Shown here: positions 25,748 through 37,080 of the stretch, one piece after another
How positions within the stretch are numbered: position 1 is the stretch's first letter
How the letters are laid out: each line of letters starts with the position of its first letter
Assembly (NCBI GenBank): GCA_964557955.1
Contig: CAZLCS010000005.1
Span: 1-64,000, forward strand
DNA length: 64,000 nt
Direction: 5' to 3'
Source of the DNA: JALOOX01 sp964557955
GTDB taxonomy: Bacteria > Desulfobacterota > Syntrophobacteria > Syntrophobacterales > Syntrophobacteraceae
Notes under the pieces: generated by a model
The model's database searches: none
Seen by the model: the letters and a program-made list of their open reading frames with translations, nothing else
Told to the model about the DNA's origin: nothing
Program-made: the position numbers and the translations under genes

Positions 25748-26998
25748 TCAACTCACCAACAGGCGCTCGTACTCGTGGCGCAGCTTGTCCAGAGAGCTTT
25801 CCACGACGGTCACCGCGCCGTCCACCAGGGAACAGCGCCCACTGTCGGGCAGCATGGCGCACAGGCGCTCGACGCGGTCCAGGTCGGCCCGGGTGCCGCG
25901 TCCCGCATCGATGGCTCGCAGCAGGTGGGCCAGTTCACGGGTGCCGATCTTGCACGGCGGGCACTGACCGCAGGAGCCTTCCGCAAAGAAGTCCACATAG
26001 TCGGCCACGCGCCGCACGATACTGGCCCCTTCGGAGATCACGATCATCGCGCCGGTGCCGAGCCGTGAACGGCGCGCTCGCAGCGAGTCCCAGTCGAGTG
26101 GGGCGTCGAGGTCGTCGCTGGTGAGGATGGTGTTCGATGGACCGCCGGTGAAGACGGCCTTGAATGCCTTGCCCTGCAGCATCCCACCGCCATGGGTGAA
26201 GATCAGCTCGCGCAGAGTCGTGCCCATGGGCAATTCATAAAGACCGGGCCGCAGGACGTCGCCGCTCAGGGAGAAGAGATTGACGCCGCTGGCGCCGCCG
26301 ATCCCCAGTCGGCGATACCACTCGGCGCCGTGGCGCAGGATATGGGTGAGATGAGCCAGGGTCTCGACGTTATTGACCATGGTGGGTCGGCCCTCGACGC
26401 CGCTTTCCGCGGGAAACGGCGGCTTCCGGCGTGGGAAGGGGAATCCCCCCTCGACCGAGGCAATGGCGGCGGTTTCCTCGCCTCCGATGTAAAGGCCGGA
26501 TGAGCGGTGGATCTCGAGCCTCGGCGGGCGGCCAAGATGTTCCGCAATCTCGTCGAGAAGCCCGCTCTCAACCCATTGACCCACGGCCGCCTCGGTGGCT
26601 TTCAAGCCCTCTGCGGCGCGCGGGTTGATGTAGAATAGGATGCGATTGACGTCGAGTGCGAGGGCGGCGATGAGCGCGCCCTCGATGACCTGGTGCGGGC
26701 TGTCCTCGAGCAGGGCACGATCCTTGAAAGTTCCCGGCTCGTCCTCGTTCCCGTTGGCGATCAGGTAGCGGTCGCCGCCGTCCCTTGGGGAAGGCAGCAT
26801 AGTGCCCCACTTCCGGAAAGTGGGGAATCCCGCGCCGCCCATCCCGCGCAGGTCGGCGGCCTCGATCATGGGCAGGATGTCTGCCGGGCCGGCCAGCGCG
26901 TTGCGCAGTCCTGTTCCCCCACCCCGCAATATCCAGGCTTCGAGGTCGGGGCCGATCATGCAGTCGGGGTGCCGAAGCACCTGGTTCAGGGTATTCAT
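25748..26998 (-). CDS. NuoF-like NADH-dehydrogenase subunit (FMN, NAD and [4Fe-4S])
   Basis: The 416-residue protein matches NuoF/HoxF without the thioredoxin-like front domain. It has the FMN loop RGMGGAGFPTFRKW, the NAD/FMN motif NGNEDEPGTFKDRALLED, the SLBB-type middle region and the C-terminal cluster motif SCGQCPPCKIGTRE with a later Cys. It should oxidise or reduce NADH. Its ATG overlaps the stop of the flavoprotein gene (ATGA). With that gene and the Fe-S gene it forms a tightly coupled three-gene operon. The combination suggests NADH-linked fumarate reduction or succinate oxidation without a membrane anchor. Confidence 0.85.
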   Translation of the reverse strand: MNTLNQVLRHPDCMIGPDLEAWILRGGGTGLRNALAGPADILPMIEAADLRGMGGAGFPTFRKWGTMLPSPRDGGDRYLIANGNEDEPGTFKDRALLEDSPHQVIEGALIAALALDVNRILFYINPRAAEGLKATEAAVGQWVESGLLDEIAEHLGRPPRLEIHRSSGLYIGGEETAAIASVEGGFPFPRRKPPFPAESGVEGRPTMVNNVETLAHLTHILRHGAEWYRRLGIGGASGVNLFSLSGDVLRPGLYELPMGTTLRELIFTHGGGMLQGKAFKAVFTGGPSNTILTSDDLDAPLDWDSLRARRSRLGTGAMIVISEGASIVRRVADYVDFFAEGSCGQCPPCKIGTRELAHLLRAIDAGRGTRADLDRVERLCAMLPDSGRCSLVDGAVTVVESSLDKLRHEYERLLVS

Positions 26999-28662
26999 CG
27001 GACCTCCGGTTCCGAGGTCGGGATCGGGGGTGGGGCCGTGCCTGGCGAGGCCTTCAGCCTGGCATGGGTCCGCAGATCGAAGTTTGCGTAGCTCGGGAAA
27101 AGCAGCGGCGAGCGGCGGTTGAGGGGAAGCCCGGCAAGGGTCAGCTCGCGCTGCCAGCCCGCGAGATGATCAATTCCCACCCTGCGGTGCGCCGGGCCTC
27201 CGCACAGGGCCGCGGCGCTCATGCCGGCCCGGCGTCCAAAGCTCAGAATATCGAGCAGTGCGTTGCCCATGAGACGATTGCGGCCGTGAATGCCCCCCGT
27301 CACCTCGCCCGCACAGAAGAGCCGGCCCACATTCGTAGCGCCGCCGGCGTCGATCGCCACGCCGCCGTTCTGATAGTGCAGCGTGGGGTAAACGAGAAAA
27401 GGCGTCTCGGCAGGGTCATGGCCACAGCGCTTCGCCAGATGAGCCAGATCACCGAAACGCTCGAGCGTGCCGGGTTTGGCTTTCTCGAGGCCCGGCGTGT
27501 CGAGAAAAACGCCGACACACCCATCCCGCACGATGCCGCGCCCCTCGCGACATTCGCGGATCACCGCCGCCGCCACCACATCGCGTGCCTGCAGCTCGTC
27601 CACGAAGCGCTCCCCGAGGCCATTGACCAGGTGTGCGCCGGCGGACCTCGCCGCCTCGGACACCAGGCTCCCTGCCAGGCGGCGAGGGTGGGCCAGGCCC
27701 GTCGGATGATACTGGTAGGAGTCGAGCTCGCGCAGCCGGGCTCCCAGCCGGTAAGCCAGGGCGATGCCGTCGCCCGTGGCGCCGAAATGGTTGGAGGTGG
27801 GAAAGTCGTCCAGGTGAACGCGTCCAATGCCGCCAGTGGCGAGGATGGTTGCCTGGGCATGTACCAGAAAAAGACGGCGGTACGGGATTTCGTATCCCAC
27901 GGCGCCGGCACAGTGGCCGTGCTCATTGGTGAGCAGCTCGACCACCGGACTCTGGGGCAGCAGCTCGACCCCCGGCCTGTAAGCTACGCTCTCGCGCAGA
28001 ACGCGCATCAATTCCATCCCGGTGTAGTCGCGGAATGAAACGATGCGGTCGGTCGAACCGCCGCCGGGACGCTTGAGGAGCAGATCTCCGAGCGGCTGGT
28101 CGGCTGCCTGGTCGAACTGCATGCCAAGCTGGATCAGCCAGCGCACGATGTCGGGACCGTCCATCACCATTTGAGCCACCAGTTGGGGCTCCGCTGCATA
28201 CTGCCCCGCGCGCAGTGTGTCGTCATAGTGGAGCTGGGGTGTGTCGTCCAGCCCCACGGCAGCCTGCATTCCACCCTTGGCCATGACGGTGTTGCTGTCT
28301 CCGAGCTGAAGCTTCGTCATGAGAGTCACCCTCATCCCTTGCGCCGCCGCGGTCAGGGCCGCTGCGCAGCCGGCGCCGCCTCCCCCGATGATGAGCACGT
28401 CGGTGGCATGGATGGGGGCGCCCGCCAGGTCGATCTCGTCGATGAGACTGTTGCTCTGGAGCAGCTCCGCCACCTGGACCTGGCAGCGTTCGCGTCGGTT
28501 CGGGCCGACCGCCAGGATGGCGTGGCTTTCATCCCGACTGTCGGGGTGGAAGCGGCGCAACAGCTCATCGTTGTCGATGGCGCTGGAGGGGTCCGGAACC
28601 CGCGCCCGGGTGCTCGACGCCCAGCGCGACAACGCATCGGCGTATGGGATGCCGTCAGCCAA
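26995..28662 (-). CDS. Fumarate-reductase/succinate-dehydrogenase-type flavoprotein (TfrA/FrdA-like)
   Basis: This ~555-residue flavoprotein has the FAD motif DVLIIGGGGAGCAAALTAA, and active-site blocks of the fumarate reductase family: SYQYHPTGL, SEAARSAGAHLVNGLGERF and PTLHYQNGGVAIDAGG, ending with CAGEVTGGIHGRNRLMGNAL. The usual His for covalent FAD (SHT) reads SNT here, so FAD is probably non-covalent, as in soluble thiol:fumarate reductase and L-aspartate oxidase. I place the start at the TTG 28662, 6 nt after GGAGG and overlapping the Fe-S gene's stop; a GTG at 28668 is the alternative. L-aspartate oxidase is less likely given the partner genes. Confidence 0.82.
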   Translation of the reverse strand: MADGIPYADALSRWASSTRARVPDPSSAIDNDELLRRFHPDSRDESHAILAVGPNRRERCQVQVAELLQSNSLIDEIDLAGAPIHATDVLIIGGGGAGCAAALTAAAQGMRVTLMTKLQLGDSNTVMAKGGMQAAVGLDDTPQLHYDDTLRAGQYAAEPQLVAQMVMDGPDIVRWLIQLGMQFDQAADQPLGDLLLKRPGGGSTDRIVSFRDYTGMELMRVLRESVAYRPGVELLPQSPVVELLTNEHGHCAGAVGYEIPYRRLFLVHAQATILATGGIGRVHLDDFPTSNHFGATGDGIALAYRLGARLRELDSYQYHPTGLAHPRRLAGSLVSEAARSAGAHLVNGLGERFVDELQARDVVAAAVIRECREGRGIVRDGCVGVFLDTPGLEKAKPGTLERFGDLAHLAKRCGHDPAETPFLVYPTLHYQNGGVAIDAGGATNVGRLFCAGEVTGGIHGRNRLMGNALLDILSFGRRAGMSAAALCGGPAHRRVGIDHLAGWQRELTLAGLPLNRRSPLLFPSYANFDLRTHARLKASPGTAPPPIPTSEPEVR

Positions 28663-29308
28663 GGTCACCCTCCGTGTCCGGCGTGTCAGTGCTGACGCGC
28701 AATTTGCCGAGCTCCAGCTCCTCGATGCGCTGCAGCAGGTTCGCGGGCCGGCTGAGGAGCTTCGCCTTGAGGCGGCGCGCGAACAATCCGACGTGGTTGG
28801 GGTTGATGTGCTCGGGGCACGCAGCCGTGCAGAGGTTGCACATGACACAGGTCTCGAAAACAGCGCTGGCCTCGTCCAGACGACCTTCAACGACGGCGCC
28901 GACTCCGCGCTCCACGGAGAGGTTCACGGGGCAGGCCGCGTCGCAGCCCCCGCAGTGTCGGCAGTGGGCGGCCTCGGGGAAAAGCGCCCGTACCTGGGAG
29001 CCTATGCTCCACAAATCCTTGAAACCGTCGATCTGGTAAGGATGCTCGCGGCGCGGCGCCGGCGCGTGGACGAAGCTCACCTGCATCCCGGCCTCAGCCT
29101 GGACTTCGCATGCCAGGACCAGGAGCACCTCGGATGAGTCCACCCGACGCACCATGGCCCTGCACGATCCGCAGACGCCCTGGCCCAGGCAGCCGACCGA
29201 CTCCACGAGGGTGTGGCCGGCGAGCCACACGGCCTCGATGATCGAGCAGCCCGCCGGGGCCGTCACCTCCCTGCCGTCGATGACAAGAGTCACACCTTCA
29301 CTGTTCAC
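28655..29308 (-). CDS. Iron-sulfur protein with [2Fe-2S] and two [4Fe-4S] motifs (FrdB/TfrB-like)
   Basis: The 217-residue protein has a plant-type [2Fe-2S] domain with CLGQGVCGSCR and a later Cys, then CRHCGGCDAACPVNL and CVMCNLCTAACPEHI for two further clusters. It is longer and more cluster-rich at the C-terminus than a simple ferredoxin and resembles the front part of TfrB/SdhB. TfrB's CCG domain is absent. It would carry electrons between the NuoF-like and the flavoprotein subunits. It starts at GTG 29308 with GGAGG 8 nt upstream and is the first gene of the operon. Confidence 0.82.
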   Translation of the reverse strand: MNSEGVTLVIDGREVTAPAGCSIIEAVWLAGHTLVESVGCLGQGVCGSCRAMVRRVDSSEVLLVLACEVQAEAGMQVSFVHAPAPRREHPYQIDGFKDLWSIGSQVRALFPEAAHCRHCGGCDAACPVNLSVERGVGAVVEGRLDEASAVFETCVMCNLCTAACPEHINPNHVGLFARRLKAKLLSRPANLLQRIEELELGKLRVSTDTPDTEGDLG

Positions 29309-29451
29309 GATCCAATCCTCCAGTGATCAACCAGTCTCTGCACAAAGAGTGAAGTTCAAAAGGCATGTCTCTTCGGCCAATGAAGGACCCGGACTTCAGG
29401 TCCACCTTCGGATCCATCATATAGCCCCGGGTTTGTAGGACAGCCACGGAG

Positions 29452-32400
29452 TCATTCGAACGTCACTCGATCCGTGTCCCGGATGGTCTGTCCCTGGATC
29501 ACGACGCTGATGACGGAGGTCCCGGGTTGGGCGGAGCTGATCCGACCCCTGGTCCGGCCCTGCTGGTCCGTCTTCGGAGGCTGGGCGATCGTGTCGGTCT
29601 GCCGGCTGGAGACCAGGGTTGCCTGAACGTCGGGTACCGCGTTGTTGTGGTGGTCCCGGATTTCCAGGATGATCTCCGAGAAAGCCTGTCCATCGCCCGG
29701 AAGAACGGGGTGGCTCACCCGAATTCTCGAGTTGGCGGGATCCGGCCTGCCGGGGACCACGTTGACGTAGACCTCGGCGGAGAGACCGCCCAAACTGGCC
29801 GTTACCTTACCTCTGCCCATACGGGTGCCCCGGAAGACTCCCGGTTCCTCGAACTCCCCGATGTCGCCCACCTGATTCCAGGAGAGGGCCGACACGGCTA
29901 CTTCAACCGCATTGTCATTGATATCGAATCCTTTGATGGTGAAGGCCCGGGTCGTGTTGCTGTGAACATCGACGGGGTTGGGCTCGATGAACAGGCGGTG
30001 AAGCACGCCGGGCTTCACCTCCAGAGTCTCTTGGACTGTGAGACCATCACCATAGGCCACGACAATGCCCGTTCCCGCCTTGGTGGCGTGGAAGACCCCC
30101 GAGGTGAGGTCGATCCTGCCGATTCCCTCGGTCACGGCCCACTGAGCCTGCACGGGAACTTCATTTCCTCCCTTATCGTAGCCTGTCGCCCGAAGCTCAT
30201 AGCTCTTGCCCGCCACGATATCCCCTTCGGGGAGCCTGAGGGCAAGGGTGCTCACCGGGCCGGGCCTGACCTCCACCGGCGCCATTGCCAGGACTCCCTC
30301 GACCTCGACGGTCAATCGACCCGTACCGGGTTTCCGCGCGGTGAAAAGACCTTCGCCCGTTACGGAACCCAACTCCCCGGGGCTCAGGGAAAAAACCGGT
30401 GAAAGGAGGACCTGGTTGCCGTGGGCGTCCTCACCGTTCACGGCCACCTTGACTGCTTCACCGGCTGGGAGGCTGATGCTTTCCGGAGTCAGGCTGATGC
30501 GAGCCACCGATGCCGGTTCGACGTGGACCCGCGCCATGCCCTGGATGCCGCCGACGGAGGCGATGACCCGGCTCTCACCCGCTTTGAGCATTTGGAAAGC
30601 GCCTGCCGGAGTCGTCATGCGGCCGTTCATCTCGGGGCTCAGAGACCAGGAAATCTGATCGGAAGTGACATTGCCCATGGCGTCGAGCGGCGTCGCACCG
30701 AACCGGATGGTCTCCCCGGCTTTGATCCGGGCTTCCGATGGCATCACGTCGATGCGTGCGATGGAGCCGACACCGACATGCACAGTGGCCAGACCCATGA
30801 CGCCGTCCATCTGCAGGGACACATTCCCGCCGCCTGCCATGGTCGCCTGAAAAACTCCATCCTCGCCGATGGTCCCGATGGCGCCGCCGACAGCCCAGGC
30901 GGGCTGGACGGGAACATCGTTCCCCTCGATGTCAAAGGCCTTTGCCATGAAGTTCACCCGGTCGCCGGCCGCCACATCCGCCTCCGGCGGTGTGATCTCG
31001 ATGCGATGCACCCTCCCGGCATGGATGGTCACCGGCACCTGGGCAGTTACATTGCCCGCCGTGAGCCGGATGATTTCCTGCCCCGGTCTCTTTGCATGAA
31101 GCTGGTTGGGTTCGACAAGAGCCCCGAGACCCTTCTCCAGCTCCCATCGAAGCTCCGGCGCCGGAATGGGGTTGCCGACGGCGTCGACCACCTCGACGGA
31201 GAGGGTCTCGCGATTTCCGGCGGCCATGGTGATGGCTTCAGGCACGACCTTGATGGATGCCGGGGGGCCGTGCAGAACTTTGATGCGGGCTGTTCCCCGG
31301 GTATCCCCGAAGGCGGCTGCAATCTCGCCGGCGCCGACTTTCCTGGCTGAGAAAGCACCATGCTGCTGGAGGGTTCCGAGCTGCTCCTCCGTGGTCCACT
31401 GGGGACTGATTTCCAAAGGGTTTCCGGCCACGTCGAGGCCGGTGGCTTTAAAGGTGATGCTCTCTCCCGCCTGAATGACCACATCGCCGGGCTCGATGCG
31501 GATGGAGTGGAGGGGGCCGGCATTCACCTCCAGTGAGGCCATGTCCACGATGTTTCGGGACGCGGCGATCACATGACCCTTGCCCTGTTTCAGGGCAGTG
31601 AGGACCCCGTCCGGAGCGACGGATCCCAGGGGAGGATTCGAAAGGCTCCACACCACCTCAGCTTCCACGCCATTTCCGAATCTATCCTCTCCAAGGGCCT
31701 TAAGCTCCACCTTCTCGCCGGCTTTAAGGGAAAGCGCTTCGGGGATGATTTTGAGGAACGCGATCTCCGCCGGCACCACCAGCACATTCGCTTCTCCGGT
31801 GACGCTGCCGTGACGGGCCAAAACCTTGCCGGGGCCCGCCTTGACGGCGCCGAAAAGGCCGGCTTCCGAGATGGAGCCCATTGCGGCATCGCTCAGACTC
31901 CAGGAGACGTCGATGGCGGTTTCATTTCCGAAGAGGTCGTAGCCGGTGGCCGAGAAATAGGCGTCCCTTCCGGCCGTCAGCCGGGTTTCAGCGGGCTGAA
32001 TGTCGATCCGGGTCGCTTCGCCCGGGACCACGCTGACCGGGGCCTTCGCCTCCATCGTCTTCCCGGTGCGGGTCTGCGTCAGGGAAGCGATGATTTCTCC
32101 CCGGCCCGCCTTTTTGGGGAGAAAAACCCCCCGGTCGTCCTGGGAACCCAGGTCCGGATGGACACTCCAGCGCACCGAGGACACCACGGTGTTTCCGAAT
32201 CCGTCGAACCCGAAAGCCTTGAATTCCTGGGTCCTGCCGGCCACGAGCTCCACCGGGCCTTCGGGATCCATGACCACTTTGGCGACTTCGGCGGCCGTCA
32301 CGGCCAATGAGCTTTCGGCGGTGAAGTCCTTGACGCGGGCACTCACTACGGTGCTCCCGGACCTGGTCGCCTTGAGCTCCCCCTCGGGAGTCAGCTCGCC

Positions 32401-33912
32401 CAAGGCCTCCTCCATGGAGAATTCCGGCGATACGTCGACGCGGTTTCCGAATCGATCGAACCCGAGCACCTCGAGCTGCACCGCCTCACCGGCGACCATG
32501 TCCAGGTTTTGAGGAGCCATCTGCAACCGCGCCAGCTCAGCTGGAAAGACCTCCACCGTCGCACTCTTGAGAATGTTGCCCACCGATGCCCTGATTTCCC
32601 CCGTGCCCGCATGCAGGGGTGTGAAAGTCGGTTCCTGCTGGTTGATGGTGCCGATGGATCGGCTCAGGGACCACTGGGGGCTGATGGGAAAACGATTGCC
32701 GTAGGCGTCGGCCCCCTGGGCCTTGAGCGGTATCGTTTCACCCGCCGTCAATTGGTGCCGGTCGATTTCGATGAAGATCTCGGAAAGGGGACCGTGTCGG
32801 ACTTCGACGGGGACCTGAGCGGTGACGCCGTCACTGGAGGCCTTCACGGCTCCCTTTCCGGCGATTTGGGCGAGAAAGGAACCGTCCCGCGCGATCGTTC
32901 CGACTTCACCCTCCACCGTCCACTGGACCTGGACGGGAACCGGGCGGCCGTGGGCATTGGCGCCTTTCGCTCTGAAGCTCGCGCTCTGCCCCGCCTGGAG
33001 TGCGGCGCCGGTCGGCTCGATGTCAAGATGGGCGAGCTTTCCCGGGACTATGGTGAAGGGTCGTCCCTGGGTGACCTGTTTGTACTTCGCCAGTAGGACG
33101 CTTTTTCCCGGCTCCCGCATGAGAACCTTGGAGCCTTCCTTCATTTCGGCCGCGTCGCCGCTGACGGACCAGTCGGCGGCGACGATGGTCCGGTTTCCAT
33201 GCTGGTCGAAACCGGCGGCCTCAAACGAAACGACCTGGCCTGCTTCGAACTGGTCATCCCTCGGGAGGATCTCGAGGCGAACGATTTCAGTGGCTTCCAG
33301 CCGAATCTCCTGAGTCACCCGGCCGCTCTGGACCTTGAGCACATTGACCCCGGGCTGCGGAGAAAGGGTGAAGGTGAACTGCCCCTCGCCTTCGGGATTC
33401 AGGGCGATGGCCTGTGGAGATATGGAGGCGCCTTCGGTGGGAGAGGACAAGGTCACCTCGTTGTATCCGGCCGGCTGGTTTTCAGCCGTGAGGGCCCTGA
33501 GCCTGACGGTGATCGCCGAGCCCGGCAGTGCGGCGGTTTTGTCGGGTTTGGCTTCAAGGCTGGCGGGCGCAAGCGGATTCACCAGGACTTTGGCCTTTCC
33601 CGTGACTCCATTTGCCGTGGCGACCACCAGGACCTCGCCGGGCTTATGGGCAGTAAGCATCCCGGCCGGATCCACGACGCCCGCTTCCCCCTCCACGCTC
33701 CACCGAAGTGCGACCCCCGGAACCTCCTCACCTTTCCCCGTCAGAGGTTTGGCCTTGAATTGCGCGGTCTGCCCCACGGACAGCGTGATGGGATCGGGCG
33801 TCACCTGGATGCGCTCAACCCTCGGCTCGCCGCAGCCTGAAAAGAACGCCATGGAGAGTACGATCAAGAAGTGAATGGCTACAGGTATTCTTGTGCTTTG
33901 CTTACACTTCAT
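29452..33912 (-). CDS. Giant lipoprotein of about 17 Ig-like (BIG) repeats
   Basis: The 1486-residue protein begins with a lipoprotein signal (hydrophobic stretch, then MAFFSGC with Cys27). By eye the rest is ~16 tandem Ig-like repeats of ~80-85 residues. Each has a pattern like AGxxxxFxAxGxDxxGN, then WSLS...G.I...G.F.A..AG and a V.V...A.I.I.P linker. A last, divergent repeat begins VLPGDGQAFSEIILEIRD and resembles a BIG_1/invasin domain. There is no enzyme domain. Such proteins are usually exposed on the surface or line the periplasm as adhesins or spacers. AAGGGGGGA precedes the ATG at 33912. No secretion partner is adjacent, so the side of the membrane is unknown. Confidence 0.82.
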   Translation of the reverse strand: MKCKQSTRIPVAIHFLIVLSMAFFSGCGEPRVERIQVTPDPITLSVGQTAQFKAKPLTGKGEEVPGVALRWSVEGEAGVVDPAGMLTAHKPGEVLVVATANGVTGKAKVLVNPLAPASLEAKPDKTAALPGSAITVRLRALTAENQPAGYNEVTLSSPTEGASISPQAIALNPEGEGQFTFTLSPQPGVNVLKVQSGRVTQEIRLEATEIVRLEILPRDDQFEAGQVVSFEAAGFDQHGNRTIVAADWSVSGDAAEMKEGSKVLMREPGKSVLLAKYKQVTQGRPFTIVPGKLAHLDIEPTGAALQAGQSASFRAKGANAHGRPVPVQVQWTVEGEVGTIARDGSFLAQIAGKGAVKASSDGVTAQVPVEVRHGPLSEIFIEIDRHQLTAGETIPLKAQGADAYGNRFPISPQWSLSRSIGTINQQEPTFTPLHAGTGEIRASVGNILKSATVEVFPAELARLQMAPQNLDMVAGEAVQLEVLGFDRFGNRVDVSPEFSMEEALGELTPEGELKATRSGSTVVSARVKDFTAESSLAVTAAEVAKVVMDPEGPVELVAGRTQEFKAFGFDGFGNTVVSSVRWSVHPDLGSQDDRGVFLPKKAGRGEIIASLTQTRTGKTMEAKAPVSVVPGEATRIDIQPAETRLTAGRDAYFSATGYDLFGNETAIDVSWSLSDAAMGSISEAGLFGAVKAGPGKVLARHGSVTGEANVLVVPAEIAFLKIIPEALSLKAGEKVELKALGEDRFGNGVEAEVVWSLSNPPLGSVAPDGVLTALKQGKGHVIAASRNIVDMASLEVNAGPLHSIRIEPGDVVIQAGESITFKATGLDVAGNPLEISPQWTTEEQLGTLQQHGAFSARKVGAGEIAAAFGDTRGTARIKVLHGPPASIKVVPEAITMAAGNRETLSVEVVDAVGNPIPAPELRWELEKGLGALVEPNQLHAKRPGQEIIRLTAGNVTAQVPVTIHAGRVHRIEITPPEADVAAGDRVNFMAKAFDIEGNDVPVQPAWAVGGAIGTIGEDGVFQATMAGGGNVSLQMDGVMGLATVHVGVGSIARIDVMPSEARIKAGETIRFGATPLDAMGNVTSDQISWSLSPEMNGRMTTPAGAFQMLKAGESRVIASVGGIQGMARVHVEPASVARISLTPESISLPAGEAVKVAVNGEDAHGNQVLLSPVFSLSPGELGSVTGEGLFTARKPGTGRLTVEVEGVLAMAPVEVRPGPVSTLALRLPEGDIVAGKSYELRATGYDKGGNEVPVQAQWAVTEGIGRIDLTSGVFHATKAGTGIVVAYGDGLTVQETLEVKPGVLHRLFIEPNPVDVHSNTTRAFTIKGFDINDNAVEVAVSALSWNQVGDIGEFEEPGVFRGTRMGRGKVTASLGGLSAEVYVNVVPGRPDPANSRIRVSHPVLPGDGQAFSEIILEIRDHHNNAVPDVQATLVSSRQTDTIAQPPKTDQQGRTRGRISSAQPGTSVISVVIQGQTIRDTDRVTFE

Positions 33913-34188
33913 GCTATCCCCCCTTATATATTCGAGGTGCCAGCGAAAAATGCCGTGAGGATGTTGAAAGCGGCAATGCAGTGTCATAATTTAAAAAAAT
34001 AATACATCTTTTTGATAATTCTCGTTTCATGTGCATCAATTCGACCGGAAGAAGCGTTTTTCTTCCCAATGGAGCGCTTGGGCATTGAGATGCATGCTCC
34101 TTATCCTTCTCGATGTTTTTCGTGACAGAGCGACTGGGTCAGCGGAAGCGAAGCTTCTCAAATCTTCTTGCCGGGAAAGGAGGCCGCA

Positions 34189-35799
<1,611 letters not shown>

Positions 35800-35852
35800 G
35801 CAGCCTGCATCAATCGGGGAATTTCTTCCCTCTGCTCATCGGAGGACAGCTC

Positions 35853-37007
35853 ATGGCGGAATTGTTCAACCTGGACGAATTGAAGGCTCTGGTCGAACCC
35901 CGGACGGGGCCGTGCGTCTCCCTTTATCTTCCCACCCACCGCGTGCCCTTGGAGGTCCAGCAGGACCGCATACGTCTGAAGAACCTGCTCAAGCAGGCGG
36001 AGGATCTCCTCCTGACTTTGGGCATGCGCGGTCGGGAGGTAGGGGAATTTCTCGAGCCGGCGGAGCGACTCCTGCCGGAGACGCCTTTCTGGAAAGGCCA
36101 GAAGGATGGTCTGGCCCTTTTTCTGGCCCGTGACTTTTTCCATTCTTACATGCTGCCCCTGGCGGTCCCAGAGGTGGTCGTGGTGAGCGATCGCTTTCAT
36201 TTGAAGCCCTTGCTCTCGCTCCTGACCGAGGGCGAGTTCTATATCTTGGCCCTCAGCCAGAACGCGGTGAGGCTCATCCAGGCCACCCGGTTCGGCGCCA
36301 GCGAGGTTCAGCTGGAAGGCCTTCCGCAGAGTCTGGCCGATGTGCTCAAGTACGACGAACCGGAGAAGCAGCTCCAGTTCCACACGGGCGCGCAACGGTT
36401 CACTGGAGGAGAGCGCGCGGCCATGTTCCACGGCCACGGGACCGGCAAGGACGACACCCGGAGCAACCTGCTGCGATTCTGCCAGGAGGTGAACCGGGCG
36501 CTCCAGCCGTTCCTCCGCAATGAGCGGGTCCCCCTCGTTCTGGCGGGAGTGGATTCCCTCCTGCCCATCTACCGGGAGGCGAGCTCCTACCCCCATCTTT
36601 TCCCGGAGGGTGTGACGGGGAATCCCGAGGCGCTGAGCCCGGAGGAGCTGGGGCGGGCGGCATGGGGCCTGGTGGAGCCTCACTTTCTCAGGGCTTTTGA
36701 CGAAGCGGCGGACAAGTATCGTAAAATGGTTGGAACGGGTCTGGCGTCCCATGAATTAGAGCAAATCGTTCCAGCGGCTCTTCAAGGCCGGGTGGAGAGC
36801 CTCATCGTGGCCGTGGGTCTGCAGGTGTGGGGCAGCCACGACCCGGAAACGAACAATCCGACTTTTTTCGAGGAGCGCGCTCCGGGGGCCTGGGATCTCC
36901 TGGACTATGCTGCCATTCACACGCTCATGCAGGGTGGCGCGGTGTTCTCGGTGGCTCCCGCCGCGGTGCCCGACGGTCCACCCGCCGCCGCGGTGCTCCG
37001 CTATTGA
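35853..37007 (+). CDS. BaeRF-family protein (bacterial relative of archaeo-eukaryotic release factor domains)
   Basis: The 384-residue protein shows the pattern of the baeRF families: VSLYLPTHRVPLEVQQDRIR, RLKNLLKQAEDLL, KDGLALFLAR, VSDRFHLKPLL and FYILALSQNAVRL. It is soluble with no signal peptide. These proteins are proposed to act in ribosome rescue or translational stress, but bacterial examples are little studied. The typical release-factor GGQ motif is absent; GGERAAMFHGHG occupies a comparable middle position. GGAGGACAGCTC precedes the ATG. It follows pckA by 53 bp and may be co-transcribed. Confidence 0.72.
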   Translation: MAELFNLDELKALVEPRTGPCVSLYLPTHRVPLEVQQDRIRLKNLLKQAEDLLLTLGMRGREVGEFLEPAERLLPETPFWKGQKDGLALFLARDFFHSYMLPLAVPEVVVVSDRFHLKPLLSLLTEGEFYILALSQNAVRLIQATRFGASEVQLEGLPQSLADVLKYDEPEKQLQFHTGAQRFTGGERAAMFHGHGTGKDDTRSNLLRFCQEVNRALQPFLRNERVPLVLAGVDSLLPIYREASSYPHLFPEGVTGNPEALSPEELGRAAWGLVEPHFLRAFDEAADKYRKMVGTGLASHELEQIVPAALQGRVESLIVAVGLQVWGSHDPETNNPTFFEERAPGAWDLLDYAAIHTLMQGGAVFSVAPAAVPDGPPAAAVLRY

Positions 37008-37080
37008 CATCACTTTGCCCCGGATGCTTCCCCGGTCAATGCGTGTAAGGCCGCTCCCGGAAAACAGATTATCCGTTGAC

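Noticed and set aside
33880..33960. A sigma-54 promoter (TGGCAC) before the Ig-repeat lipoprotein
   Set aside because: TGGCAC is present on the minus strand, but the GC pair at the -12 element is absent.
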